64,000 nucleotides of DNA from Watersipora subatra (GCF_963576615.1 NC_088710.1:74843019-74907018); one strand, 5' to 3'. Numbered from the stretch's first letter, positions 13,801 to 24,219 are shown. The notes: a model not told the origin generated them from the sequence alone. Made by a program: numbers and translations.

Positions 13801-16800
13801 TAGGTCTGTCAGTGACTGGTGACTCATATACATCTGTAGACTATTGTGTCTAGACTAGCTAGGTCTGTCAGTGACTGGTGACTCATATACATCTATGGAC
13901 TGTTGTGTCTAGACTAGCTAGGTCTGTCAGTCACTGGTGACTCATAAACATCTATATACTGTTGTGTCTAGACTAGCTAGGATGTCAGTGACTGGTCACT
14001 CCTTATAGTCTGTGTTGCAGCTCTTCCGGAGCCTTGATGATGAGTTGTTGACAGCTCAGTTCGAAGAGGCAAATCTGCAACGAAAACTTCGAGGTGAGTC
14101 GACTTTGTAGAGGTGACAGACGATATAGTGTAGCACAGTGTAGCCTACACATACTCCTTGTTTTCTGTAATTATTTGGTTCAGATAAAATAATTTATTTA
14201 ACAGCTCACCTGCCTCCTGATGGCAATGGGCTATTACTAAATGGGGCAGTAGTCATTCACAGGAAGCTTGGAGAAGTTCAAAAAGACAAAGCCAAATTAG
14301 GTGAGTGACTAATATAACATGTCATAAATTCTATACAAAAGACTTCAGTTACTAATATAACATGTCATAAACTCCATACAAAAGACTTCAGTTACTAATA
14401 TAACATGTCATAAACTCCATACAAAATACTACAGTTACTAATATAACATGTCATAAATTCTATACAAGCGACTCATTAATTACCTTGTTGTTAATTGCAG
14501 AAGAAAAGAAGAGGACGTCTTCCATTATGAGAATTTTGAGTTATCCTCTCGTCATGTTGCTCCTTTCAGCTCTCACAGCCATGTCTATTATTATGGTCGG
14601 GCTCAATATTCTCGAGATTGTCTTTGATAGGAAGGCTCTTCCTGCCGAAAGCCATGTATGTGTTTACGTCTATAGACTGTGTATTTATGTGTATGGATGT
14701 GTGCTTAGCTTGCCGATGTTTGGGTCATGCTGTAGAGCCCAGCTCTTATTCTACAGCTAATCCTTGAGCTATAATCCTTGAGCTATAATCTTCTTTACCT
14801 CTGAATTTACAACTGGCAATGGGAAGTTTGAGCAAATAATTGTCTCACAAGAAGTATATGAGGTGCATTTGAAAGGTACATATGAGGTATATTTGAAGGT
14901 ACATATGAGGTATATTTTAAGGTACATATGAGGTATATTTGAAGGTACATATGAGGTATATTTGAAGGTACATATGAGATATATTTGAAGGTACATATGA
15001 GGTATATTTGAAGGTACATATGAGGTATATTTGAAGGTACATATGAGGTATATTTGAAGGTACATATGAGGTATATTTTAAGGTACATATGAGGTATATT
15101 TTAAGGTACATATGAGATATATTTGAAGGTACATATGAGGTATATTTTAAGGTACATATGAGATATATTTGAAGGTACATATGAGGTATATTTGAAGGTA
15201 CATATGAGGTATATTTGAAGGTACATATGAGGTATATTTGAAGGTACATATGAGGTATATTTGAAGGTACATATGAGGTATATTTGAAGGTACATATGAA
15301 GTATATTTGAAGGTACATATGAGGTATATTTGAAGGTACATATGAGGTATATTTGAAGGTACATTTGAGGTATATTTGAAGGTACATATGAGGTATATTT
15401 GAAGGTACATATGAGGTATATTTGAAGGTACATATGACATACTTTTCGGACTATAAACCGCACCCCTATATAAGCCACATCTGCTTTATTTCCAAAAAAC
15501 GATAATAAAACAATACATAGGCTGCATCTTTGTATAGGCCGCAGAACTCAGAAATGTGCTTTTTAACGCGGAAGCAACTTTGCTGTTTAAAACGGAACAG
15601 TGTCTAACGGTACGTTTCGTATTAACCGACGCTTTTTAACCTAGTGCCTAATGGAACAGTACCGTTAGGCATTGTTTCGTTGTTTTTCACAGCTAGAGGC
15701 GCACTAACCGGAGATTCTGGTTAATGTGCCTTAGCGGTCAATGAAAAAGCCACAGAATAGCCGCACCATTATATAAGCCGCATGGTTCAAACCATCAAAA
15801 AAATGTAGCGGCTAATAGTCCGAAAAGTACGGCATATTTGAAGGTACATACGAAGTATATACCCTACAGGATGAAAATATTCGTTGGTTATAAAAATTCA
15901 CGATTTCGTGAACAGTCAATTTTGCAAATTATTAAATTCCGTGAATACTTATTTCTATTTTTAATCACAAAGGAGAATAACTACTACATCAAATTAAAAA
16001 CTAGCCGTTAGGCTAGTTTTTAATTTGACTGTGTGCTGACTTTAGCATTAATCCTAGCCCGTGTGCTGACTTTAGCATTATTCCTAGCCTGTGTGCTGAC
16101 TTTAGCATTAATCTTAGCCTGTGTGCTGACTTTAGCATTAATCTTAGCCTGTGTGCTGACTTTAAACAAATCTCCCAAGCTAATCATTGTTGTATTTTCA
16201 ACATTTGTTCATTCTTGCATAATTTTTAATAGGAAGTGGTACTCGGCAAAACCTCTCTGTCAACGTTTGGGTTATACGGAGCTCTTTGGGAGATAGTGAT
16301 TATATTCTACATACTAATAGCTTCATTGGCTGGACTCTACTCCGTTTGTCCTTGTCTCCGGCCCCTTAAACAGGACACAGATATGACCAAAATCGTCTAC
16401 AATTGTGCAGTTCTACTCATCCTCAGCTCTGCACTGCCTGTTCTCTGCAGAATACTAGGCAAGTCTCTTCAATTCCTTAATTACTATTCTGTTCATTCTT
16501 TTCATTCCTTCACTCCTCACTCATGGGCCATAGTCTAGGTCACTAATGTAGGTCACTAATGTAGGTCACTTATGTAGGTCACTTATGTAGGTCACTAATG
16601 TAGGTCACTAATGTAGGTCGATGGCAACACCAAGTCACCAAGTGCTATCTTTATCTTAACTGTATCAACTTTTTCATCTACATGTACTTAGTAAAAACTT
16701 TATGCTTTGGACATGGCACTATTACCGTGTCATTTCCTGTTGTGTGAGACTTGAAAAAGTTTGTTTAAAGATAGTCTATTATTTCTTACAAAACAGATCT

Positions 16801-19800
16801 CATCATGAATATGATTATAGGTGCCATTCCAGCTAATTCTTGGTTCTAAGGAGTTGCTTCGGTGTTTAAGTCTATTGCTTGCTAATTCTAGTACTGTTAG
16901 GAGTATATCGCTACCACTGCTTTAACTTTTCTGTTGTTTTATCAAATTTATTTAAATATTTAAAACTATTACAGCTACATGTGTATAAGTATATACGAAC
17001 TATTACAGCTACATGTGTATAAGTATATACGAACTATTGCAGCTACATGTGTATAAGTATATACGAATTATTACAGCTACATGTGTATAAGTATATACGA
17101 ACTATTACAGCTACATGTGTATAAGTATATACGAACTATTACAGCTACATGTGTATAAGTATATACGAACTATTACAGCTACACGTGTATAAGTATATAC
17201 GAACTATTACAGCTACACGTGTATAAGTATATACGAACTATTACAGCTACATGTGTATAAGTATATACGAACTATTACAGCTACATGTGTATAAGTATAT
17301 ATGAACTATTACAGCTACATGTGTATAAGTATATACGAACTATTACAGCTACATGTGTATAAGTATATACGAACTATTACAGCTACGTGTGTAGTTATTA
17401 TGTGTGGTTAGTCATCAGCAGTTCAACATCTTACTACAAAGCACAGATCAAGGGAGGCAAATCTATAGTTGGTTTAAACGCAAATCCAATCATGAATAAG
17501 TTAGCGCTGTATATTACAATCGTTATATTAAATTTAATTTTCAGCGATGTCAAGGACACATAGCATCCTCAGTTTCTATGGAACCAAAGCTAGTATTTGT
17601 GTTTCATAATGCCTTCTATGTCACGCCCCCCTATGTTCTTCAGCCTTTGTTCCTTTAAACTAGAGATGCCCCGATTCTAAATTCACCAGCCGATTCAGAT
17701 ACCGATCCGATATACCGATCCTAATTGAAAAATAATCCGATTCAGATACCGATTCAGATCTTTCGTGTTGCATAGATAGTAGCTCATTTTATTATGCAAA
17801 TACAAACATAATGCAAAGAAAACATGAATATTATTGTATTTATTTGTTTGCATTTATGGAAAAAAATATATACATATTCACATACTGACATACCGTGCAT
17901 GTAGTAACAAAACAGTCCATGTTTCTTGTAATTTGTAAATAAAGGTAATTACTGTTAGTGGTACAGTTCTATCTGTGATAACGAAGTCCCTCTTCTATTG
18001 TTGGATGAACTGCTGTGCCTGTACAAGTTTAGAGCAAATCAATGTTTCTTTTAAAAACCGTTAGTGATTCAATTATCTCAGTAAGACGTCTCTTTTCTTC
18101 CATCATTATCAATGTAGCCGAGCGTACTGAAGGGGGATTCCCTTGCAACAGATGTTGGAGGACAGGCTACATACCAATACGCCACTGGGGTTACCGTTTT
18201 TTGTACAATACAAACGATCCATTGTATCGTCAGGATCAAGAGAGTGATGGATAACTTTATGCGTCGACTGTTTAAATTACTTTCGTAATGCTAGTAAATA
18301 GAAATATTACACTGCGTTCTTGTTTCCCACTTTTGTTATCTTGTTCGTGATTGCTTGCAATAAAACCTATCGCTGTAATTGGGAAATATCACACTTTTTG
18401 TTTACGTTCTGGCTAAAAAGTTTCCTTCGCTGTGTTGATCAGGTTATAGACATGAAATAAATTGTGTGGCAGGCCTGAAATTCATTAAGTAAAAGTAAGA
18501 AGCTTACAGCTGATGATTTTTTATTAGTATAGCAGGCTAAAATACAGTTTTCTGCTAAATGGTTGATCTGTAAAAAGTATCGGAAGGTTCAGATTTTTTA
18601 AGAAAAGATCGGCCGATACCGATTCAGATACTTGACACTCATATCGGCACCGATACCGATTCCGATTCCGATACCAAAATCGGGGCAACTCTACTTTAAA
18701 CTGCTGACACAAGCATTGCTTATCAAAAGGATTTGAAGCAAGCATTGGGAGGCAATTTTTGCTGAGTTTATAAGAACCATAAAGAAATTAAATCTTAACT
18801 CAAGTCTTAAGTTTTCCTTGACCCGCTCGTATTACAAGGGTAGCTGTTTATCAGACTAATTGCTTATTACTGACCATTAAATTATGAATTGCTTTTCCTT
18901 TCATCTTAGTTAAGATTAAGGAAAGAGTAGACAACCTTTCATATCTATGCGCTCTATTTTATTGTTCTTGGTTGCCCACACCTGAATGCTAGTTCACACA
19001 AACATTTTAACAATCAATTAGTATTAGCCCTCAGTCAGTTTGGTGCCTTCCTAAACAATGCAGTATTTCATTTCCATTCGTATCTATCAAATTACATTCA
19101 TTGATCTTTTAAATCAAGCTTTCTTTAGTTTACTGTTTCTGGATGTATCCATAATAGTAAAGCAGGTATTTCATTGTTTATCAAGTTGACTCATTGTAGT
19201 GATTAATAATGTGTACTTGTTAAGTTGCTGGGTCAAGTTTGCTGATATGAATCAGGAAACAATGAAAGGTCAAACATGCTGTCAGATATTCTACACAATA
19301 ACTACTTGTTTAGTCCTATGCATGTGTACAAACTTAGAATTATCCTTTATGTGCCACTTTTAATTGTATCTATTGTTAACTCTATTTTTGACTTATGAGC
19401 GATTTCTACAAAAACATTATTTGCACCGAATGCGTTTGTTATAAGGTATGGTTTGGTTTTTGATACGACAGGATATGAAATTTGGTTACATTTCATTAGT
19501 ATTATTTTTGTATATTTGTTATTTTGAACAAATGAAAATTGATTAACCATGTATTACATGTTTAGAGACCTTGGCTTGGCTCCCTGTACGTTAAAAAATT
19601 ATTTTGTATTTGCAAATTTATATATAAACACACATGTATTTGCGAAGCTGCACAAGTCAACAATTTTCAAGACTATTATTCAAGACGCAGATTATTTTAA
19701 TAGCACTCATATTGTGAGATATTGTTTCAGTTTTGACTGTTTACATATTTTTTATTATAATACTAGGTGCTTCCTTTTTTCTTGTAATAAGAAACTAGTA

Positions 19801-20105
19801 TTATATAGTCTCAAATAGCTAACCCTTTTACCACTACATACAACTATCAACCATTTTATGATCGTCTTTTGCTAGGTATTTCCAACTTTGACCTACTCGG
19901 AGAATTTGGAAGACAGAAGTGGTTAGCTAATTTTCATCTTATCCTCGTGTATAATGTAATATTCTCATTCGCGGCTACCGCTTGTCTTGTCAACAAGTTC
20001 TCCGCTTCAATGAGGCAAGCCATATACAAAAAGGTGGTGCAAGCTTTCAAAGGGGATCCACGCACATCTTCTCCTCCAATGTCAGACTCGAGATACTTTG
20101 ACTAA
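1661..20105 (+). CDS. LMBR1: LMBR1/LMBR1L-type membrane protein, 3' part of gene (10 exons, 5' partial)
   Basis: Multi-pass membrane protein of the LMBR1/LIMR (lipocalin-1-interacting receptor) family. Coding join: 1661-1800, 3106-3209, 5911-6040, 8665-8733, 10063-10127, 14021-14093, 14205-14300, 14501-14655, 16233-16458, 19876-20105 (about 429 codons). Codon phase is kept at every junction. Family landmarks are seen in order: ILLLPGSVIGNE, SLVQGLWN, DAWHFYLPYIYS, FTPVGF, a charged coiled-coil stretch (exons 7-8), YPLVMLLLSALTAMS, TSLSTFGLYGALWE, DMTKIVYNCAVLLILSSALP and SNFDLLGEFG. Hydrophobic segments recur in exons 2-6 and 9-11. Human paralogues are about 490 aa, so roughly 60 N-terminal residues are missing and should lie left of the window. 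One animal gene commonly corresponds to both vertebrate paralogues, so I do not choose between LMBR1 and LMBR1L. One intron (after 16458) is GC-AG. Introns 3, 4, 6, 7, 9 and 10 contain tandem arrays. Confidence 0.95.
2143..3004. mobile_element. TTAA-flanked inverted-repeat element, copy 1 (LMBR1 intron)
   Basis: An 862-bp element flanked by TTAA on both sides (2139-2142 and 3005-3008). It has inverted ends AGGTTGACTTGCAAC / GTTGCAAGTCAACCT that extend about 150 bp inward. TTAA target sites are typical of piggyBac-type insertion. No transposase ORF is present, so it is a nonautonomous element. A second copy is at 25351-26262. Confidence 0.7.
3106..3209 (+). CDS. LMBR1: LMBR1 exon
   Basis: Acceptor TTTGCAG, donor GTAAGT. 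The split GGA codon joins SLVQ to GLWNKVFLCTNL. It encodes a membrane segment ending FMESSGFSGSRQ (family: FLESEGFAG). Confidence 0.94.
3436..4090. repeat. 24-bp minisatellite (LMBR1 intron)
   Basis: About 27 copies of a unit like GCAGTGTTACCAGTCAGTAT plus TGAA, with AAGTCAGT / CAGTCAGT variants. Because 24 is a multiple of 3, one frame stays open and produces a KQCYQSVL repeat peptide that is not a gene. Confidence 0.95.
4438..5635. repeat. 13-bp minisatellite, very homogeneous (LMBR1 intron)
   Basis: About 92 copies of GTGTCCAGTGGCT. The first ~82 are essentially identical. From 5503 onward the last ~10 carry GTCT in place of GGCT. A 13-bp unit without stops keeps all three + frames and one - frame open, which explains the very long overlapping ORFs here. 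Confidence 0.97.
5911..6040 (+). CDS. LMBR1: LMBR1 exon ending inside a tandem repeat
   Basis: Acceptor ATTTTTAG, donor GTCTGT. It encodes GLMSRIKETVVMLFLLGVLV and ends LSQQNIS plus one base. The last bases, AATATATCAG, followed by GT are the core of the 38-bp unit that then fills the intron. Confidence 0.92.
6030..7090. repeat. 38-bp AT-rich minisatellite starting at LMBR1 exon 4 donor
   Basis: About 27 copies of a 38-bp unit built on CAGAATATATCAGGTATTAT then ATCATTTCTATATTAT. The first, diverged copy includes the last exon bases and the 5' splice site at 6040/6041. Single-base and short indel variants (for example AGAGAATATC) are shared by several units, so higher-order copying occurred. 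Confidence 0.93.
7177..8575. repeat. 30-bp minisatellite (same LMBR1 intron)
   Basis: About 46 near-perfect copies of TATATCAGGTATAATACAGA plus TGTTAATATC, with TTAATA/TTATTA alternation. It shares the TATATCAGGTAT core with the adjacent 38-bp array. Together the two arrays fill about 90% of the 2.6-kb intron. The 525-codon ORF here is a repeat product. Confidence 0.96.
8665..8733 (+). CDS. LMBR1: LMBR1 short exon
   Basis: Acceptor GAATTGTAG, donor GTAAGT. It encodes AWHFYLPYIYSLISMFG after a split GAT codon and matches the family's LWEFYLPYLYS. It is in a different frame from the long repeat-derived ORF that runs over it. Confidence 0.93.
9211..9592. repeat. 77-bp tandem repeat, 5 copies (LMBR1 intron)
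   Basis: Five near-identical 77-bp units beginning CTGCTGACCAATGTGAGTCA and ending ATGTACTGATAAGTA. Confidence 0.95.
10063..10127 (+). CDS. LMBR1: LMBR1 short exon
   Basis: Acceptor GTCTTGCAG, donor GTGAGT. It encodes FTPVGFTILFTEVGRFVMKP, matching the family's CTPVGLSRMF block. It ends in phase 0. Confidence 0.93.
10310..11106. mobile_element. Long foldback (inverted-repeat) element, LMBR1 intron
   Basis: Two arms of about 350 bp in inverted orientation, AACCATAACTGCCACATA at the left and TATGTGGCAGTTATGGTT at the right, around a short centre near 10670-10730. Arm identity is high (for example GGGCGGAGCTTGTTGTGTTG against its complement). No ORF with family resemblance and no clear target duplication were seen. 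It is a MITE or foldback element. Confidence 0.75.
11789..12685. repeat. 63-bp minisatellite (LMBR1 intron)
   Basis: About 14 copies of a 63-bp unit containing GGTCGATACCTTATAACAGT then AAGTATAGTAAGCTCGCTAAG. Each copy carries ACAGTAAGTAT and TACTAAT. The 63-bp period keeps a frame open. Confidence 0.95.
13236..13995. repeat. 59-bp minisatellite (LMBR1 intron, just before an exon)
   Basis: About 13 copies of a 59-bp unit with CATCTATGGACTGTTGTGTC and TAGACTAGCTAGGTCTGTCA. It ends about 25 bp before the exon at 14021. Confidence 0.95.
14021..14093 (+). CDS. LMBR1: LMBR1 exon (coiled-coil part 1)
   Basis: Acceptor GTGTTGCAG, donor GTGAGT. It encodes SLDDELLTAQFEEANLQRKL, matching the family's LDEQI..TLEEEALQRRL cytoplasmic coiled coil. 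Confidence 0.9.
14205..14300 (+). CDS. LMBR1: LMBR1 exon (coiled-coil part 2)
   Basis: Acceptor TTTAACAG, donor GTGAGT. It encodes a variable linker then HRKLGEVQKDKAKL, the second half of the cytoplasmic charged helix. The sequence is weakly conserved, but the phase fits both neighbours. Confidence 0.85.
14305..14470. repeat. Short tandem repeat filling a small LMBR1 intron
   Basis: About three and a half copies of a unit of roughly 50 bp containing CTAATATAACATGTCATAAA and CTCCATACAAAA. It begins a few bases after the donor at 14301. Confidence 0.85.
14501..14655 (+). CDS. LMBR1: LMBR1 exon
   Basis: Acceptor AATTGCAG, donor GTATGT. It encodes EEKKRTSSIMRILSYPLVML and a long hydrophobic stretch ending FDRKALPAESH. 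Confidence 0.93.
14870..15438. repeat. 23-bp minisatellite (LMBR1 intron)
   Basis: About 24 copies of GAGGTATATTTGAAGGTACA plus TAT. A further copy lies at about 15833-15855, beyond an inserted MITE. Confidence 0.95.
15442..15827. mobile_element. TA-flanked MITE inserted into the 23-bp array
   Basis: A 386-bp element with inverted ends CTTTTCGGACTATAA / TAATAGTCCGAAAAG and TA on both sides, typical of mariner-type insertion. The array unit continues on the other side (CATATTTGAAGGTACATAC). No coding capacity. Confidence 0.8.
16030..16160. repeat. 30-bp tandem repeat (LMBR1 intron)
   Basis: About 4.5 copies of GTGTGCTGACTTTAGCATTA plus ATCCTAGCCT, lying 70-200 bp before the exon at 16233. 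Confidence 0.9.
16233..16458 (+). CDS. LMBR1: LMBR1 exon followed by a GC donor
   Basis: Acceptor TTTTTAATAG. It encodes TSLSTFGLYGALWEIVIIFY through SSALPVLCRIL. The exon ends CTAG and is followed by GCAAGT, not GT. The reading frame joins cleanly to 19876 (L-G-I-S-N-F-D), so this looks like a GC-AG intron. Confidence 0.93.
16538..16620. repeat. 13-bp tandem repeat (LMBR1 intron)
   Basis: Six to seven copies of AGGTCACTAATGT, some with CTTATGT. Confidence 0.9.
16963..17395. repeat. 34-bp minisatellite (LMBR1 intron)
   Basis: About 12 copies of a 34-bp unit: GAACTATTACAGCTACATGT followed by GTATAAGTATATAC. Confidence 0.94.
17661..18693. mobile_element. hAT-like nonautonomous element with 8-bp target duplication
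   Basis: A 1033-bp element with ends TAGAGATGCCCCGATT / AATCGGGGCAACTCTA. The 8-bp sequence CTTTAAAC occurs at 17653-17660 and again at 18694-18701, the hallmark of hAT insertion. Both ends are rich in CCGATTCAGATACCGAT repeats in inverted orientation. No intact transposase was seen. Confidence 0.82.
18702..19875. other. LMBR1 intron sequence, nothing recognised
   Basis: AT-rich intron between the hAT-like element and the last LMBR1 exon. No repeat array, element ends or coding similarity seen. Confidence 0.5.
19876..20105 (+). CDS. LMBR1: LMBR1 last coding exon
   Basis: Acceptor TTTTGCTAG. It encodes ISNFDLLGEFGRQKWLANFH, the last membrane segment and a C-terminal tail ending SDSRYFD, stop TAA at 20103. 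Confidence 0.95.
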
Positions 20106-20696
20106 GTCTTCTTAGTCTCGTCTACACCGTATATGCACTCGTACATTAACGGAGGGTAGCTAGCGTGTAATGAAGCAAGCACTATATGGCAGCTGTCAGA
20201 GGTACTGTTGTTGCGGTTTATGGCTGCAACCAATTCTCAGTTTTATTCTATGCTATGCGCTATTCATATCATTTTCTCATTAGCAATCTACCTTCCTGCT
20301 CAAATAGTTGAAAGAAATATGGAGGCCAAGACATGTAATGTCTACCTCTTGCATTATTTGTTATGCTAGCGAGTACTGTAGACTAATATCATATTTATTT
20401 GTTGTACTATTCCTCCTGTTTGTGCATCAAACCTACCGCAAGTGTCTAAGTCATCTTGGCATCAACTGCCAATTTTGTAGTTTGATTATTTTAGAACAAC
20501 ATAGCTCATTAGTGTCGAGATACACATAGCATAATCAGTAAGTAATTTATTCTTTGTCTTTCTACATGTATATAAATTGTATCGATGTTGTAAATAACAG
20601 ATTGTACACTTCTCATATTTTGGTACTATCGTCATATTTATTCTCAGACTTGGCAAGCTTGCTCATGTAATGTCAGTCTTTTACTCAAGTGATACC

Positions 20697-20702
20697 AATA
20701 AA
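20697..20702 (+). promoter_or_regulatory. Candidate poly(A) signal of LMBR1
   Basis: AATAAA about 590 bases after the LMBR1 stop codon, and just before the first Helitron-like repeat at 20720. No other obvious signal was seen nearer. Confidence 0.5.
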
Positions 20703-20719
20703 TGTGAACTTGCTCCTTG

Positions 20720-21675
20720 TCTACATATATATATAAATCTCAAAGTTTGTCATTCCGGCTATAGCGCACACTGATTATTTTACCGATTTTATTTTTGCCA
20801 CGCGTCACGATGCCCCTGTTAAGAAATCTTTTTCGTAAGGCTCAATTACTATAGCTGGGGTTAAGGCCAATTCTTCTCATGCGGACAATTATATTGAAAT
20901 ATTTTGGGACCTAAGTATATGCAACACGATGCTTCATTTTTTTTCGTTAGGGCAAATTTGTTCGGCCCACGAAATCAACAATAATTTATCTTGTACTTGA
21001 AATTTGCTGATTAGTGTACCGATTATATACGTTATTAAAATATACACGTCGCTGAACTCGCCATGGCGAGTTATCCGGTATCTGTTATGATGAACACGAT
21101 TCACTAACGCAAATAATAAAATTTCTGTTTAAAAGTTTGAATTTTACTAAAATACATGCTAAAACTTCCTTCAAGTATGTTTTTAGTAAATTATATTCAT
21201 TTAAGTTAAATTCAGCGTTTAGGTTGCACGTCTGTCTCGAAGGTAAAAACTCTCCACATAGTACATTGTAATGTTATATCTTGAAGATCATAACCACAAA
21301 ATGCACTAAAGTCATTGTAGGTACCTATAGTTACCAAGGTTAACATAGTATTTTGATACTATTTTTAATGATTTTTACCAGGAGGTGATTGCCTTAGATA
21401 ATGACTATGAGTTTCTATACAACTCAACTGTACGTCTCTAACCTACAATATTTGTCCTGCACAAAACCTCATGATCTGAAGTTTGAAAGTTACAGTTGTT
21501 TGACAAAGTTTAAAAACCTTTACAGTTGCTTTTATTTTCTTGTAACTACACAAAACATTTCTCTCATGATATGTAGTTTGAAAGTTAGAATGGCAAATGA
21601 TGTTATATGTTAAATACGAATCAATTTTTTTGTGTAAAGACTTATTACCCGTGCAATGCTGGGTAGCGCAGCTAG
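20720..21675. mobile_element. Helitron-like repeat, copy 1
   Basis: Begins TCTACATATATATATAAATC and ends GGGTAGCGCAGCTAG followed by T. A TC start and a CTAG|T end after a short GC-rich stem are Helitron-like. The body shares about 180 bp (TAGTACATTGTAATGTTA through AAGGTTAACAT) with copies at 21676 and 50664. No Rep/helicase is present. It could instead be a tRNA-derived SINE-type composite. Confidence 0.5.
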
Positions 21676-22340
21676 TCTTCATATAAATCTAAACATTTGT
21701 CGAGATGTCTAGCTGTAACTATTAAAGTTTTGGAATTTAATTTTCGCTTTTTGTTGGATTTGAACTCATGGAGATTGCAACCACAATTTTCAAATCACGC
21801 GTTTCACCACTGAGCTATACAGTCCTTAGCATTTCTTTGCTCATATCGTATACCGTATCGCTTTGCTGACGTATTAATTGGAACTCCATGAACTTTATTA
21901 ACTCATTGAAACACGATGCTTTTTCGTCTTCGCCGTACTAGAGCAAATTTGTTTACTGCATAATGACATCAACAATAACTTCTCTCAAAATTAAAATTTG
22001 GCGATTATATTTCAGTTCAGCGTCATCTGTTATGGTAAAAACGGGTTTGCAAACAGATAAGTGATAGAATTTTAGTAAAGTTTACTAAAATGCATACTAA
22101 AACTTCCTTCAAGTATGTTTTTAGTAAGCTATATTCATATAAGTTAGATTCAGCGTTTATGTTACACATTTGTTTTGAAGGTAAGAACTCTGCACGTAGT
22201 ACAGTGTAATGTTACATTTTCTTGCAGATCATAATACCCACAAAATGCACTAAAGTTATTGTAGGTAACTATAGTTACTAAGGTTAACATTGTTTTGTTA
22301 CTCATTTTTTAATGAGTTGTTTGAAAAGGTTTGACAACCT
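21676..22340. mobile_element. Helitron-like repeat, copy 2, abutting copy 1
   Basis: Starts TCTTCATATAAATC exactly where copy 1 ends. The body is homologous to copy 1 up to about 22340; the right end is not clear. On the - strand 21756-21835 looks tRNA-like (TAGCTCAGTGGTGAAACG A-box type, GAGTTCAAATCC B-box type). Confidence 0.45.
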
Positions 22341-24050
22341 TGAATTACTCATGGAAATTTTTATAATCTGTTTCGCAGTCAAACGAAGAATGTTTTTGCA
22401 TGGTCTCTGTTGCGATTTTCTATTCTACTGTTTTGTGGTTCAATTAAATGCTTCGTCATTCGCTTCTTAACCAAAATGGATTAGGAGTATAATTATTTCA
22501 CTGCGTAGTCACTCTGTGCAATTGACACCGTATGTCTATTACCCCCTCAAAAACAAATGCATACACATAATTATGATGATGATATATAAGATATATATAA
22601 GATGTATATACATTTACATAAGGGTAAATAGGAATGTCAAAGCTGGAGCTCAATCATAGATATACAGTATCGATTGCATAGAGTGGTTACACTGAAAAAT
22701 AATTATATGAAAAGCTATGGTGTGTATCTACAAGCAACGTACGATGTAGCATATAATTAAAGTTTTTTTACAGCAAATGGCAGCATTAATTGAATCATGA
22801 AACAACAGAGCTGAGAATCGTAACATATACCGAGCAAAATTATTCTCCATTTGACTATGAAACTGATCTTTGCTCACATGTACACAAGTTTTTATTTTTC
22901 TAATATCCAATAGTCTACTACCAAATAGTGCCTCTTCAATTATTTGTTATTAGGTGTCACAAAATTTCAATGTTGAATTTTTGTGACCATTTCAGGTGTC
23001 ATGCCATCAAAATGTTTTACTGTACTAGCTTTGAGGGTTTTACGGTGTTCAGTATTGTTATTCTGATAAGCTACTTCAATCTAACCAGGATATTTTTATC
23101 GTTTCGCTGTACTGTAAGCGCATTATCATGAACCAATTTGTGCTAGGCGGATGTTTTGCTATAATACATTCGTGGAGATATCGACAGTTGACAATAGGTT
23201 AGTTGCTCATAATTATAAGACATCGCAAACTTTTCTATACATAATATTGTCCTTTCCTTAGATATCATGTTACCAAAAAATAGAGGAGTCAATCTAACAA
23301 ATCATTTTTCAATTTCTTGCACTTCAATTTGCACTGCAACACACAAATCACTCTGTACAGTCCAGTGGTTTGTATATTCCTGTGTCTTGGCATGACAAGG
23401 TTGTCAAACGGCAGCATTCAATGAAACGTGTACACAAGGCTTGTTGCTGGATGTCCTAAAAATAGGCCACTGGTAGCTAGCAACTAAATTGGGAGTTATC
23501 ATCTTTGAATCTTAGCAAATTTTGATCATATGTAGCTGGTATTGCAAGCAACCATAATTGGAGTTGTTGTTTCTATATATTTTCACTCTATCTAACATAC
23601 TTGGCTATTACTTGTGTTCTTTAAAGCTAAACTGAAATAACGATGCTGCCAATTAGCAATAAGTTATATTTTTAGGCTCTGAAACCATCCAATTTTTAGC
23701 ATTTTACAAATTTTCTTCAATTTAATGTAGGCTATGCAACCATTAAAATTACATTCCCATTTTACTACAACACCATGGGTAATGCAGCTAGTATGTTATA
23801 ACATTGTTTAGACGGGCTGTGTAAACAGCTGTTTCAATCCTAAACATCCTATCAATAACTGTTCCTGTATTAAATATTATATTAATAACTGTTCCTGTAC
23901 TAAATACCAACTGTTCCATTATGAATAGCTGTCAAGTATGTATCAGTTTCTGACTACCACTACGAGATTAGTCGTGGGATGCTCATCATCTGTGAGCTCA
24001 TCTTGGACAACATCATTCATGGCGGATGTGACCAGGCAGACATATTTGAA
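22341..24050. other. Intergenic AT-rich sequence, nothing recognised
   Basis: Lies between the converging LMBR1 and PSMD6 genes. Only short ORFs without family resemblance were seen. Confidence 0.5.
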
Positions 24051-24067
24051 TCTTTAGGTTTCAGGGA

Positions 24068-24158
24068 GCACATGCATAATGTGAGCAAATTATGCATGTG
24101 CTCACATTATGCATGTGCTCACATTATGCATGTGCTCACATTATGCATGTGGTCACAT
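24068..24158. repeat. 18-bp tandem repeat with palindromic start
   Basis: About four copies of CACATTATGCATGTGCTC. The left side (GCACATGCATAATGTGAGC) is the inverted form of the following units, so the stretch can fold into a hairpin. Confidence 0.85.
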
Positions 24159-24219
24159 ATTAGAGATTTTTATGATAATAGGAGCAGTGTCCGTCTGTCT
24201 GTCCAAATCCACGTTTATA

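Noticed and set aside
14769-15478. Several - strand ORFs with YLQIYLICTFKYTSYVPSNI-like repeats
   Set aside because: All three - frames are open over the 23-bp array; they are not genes.
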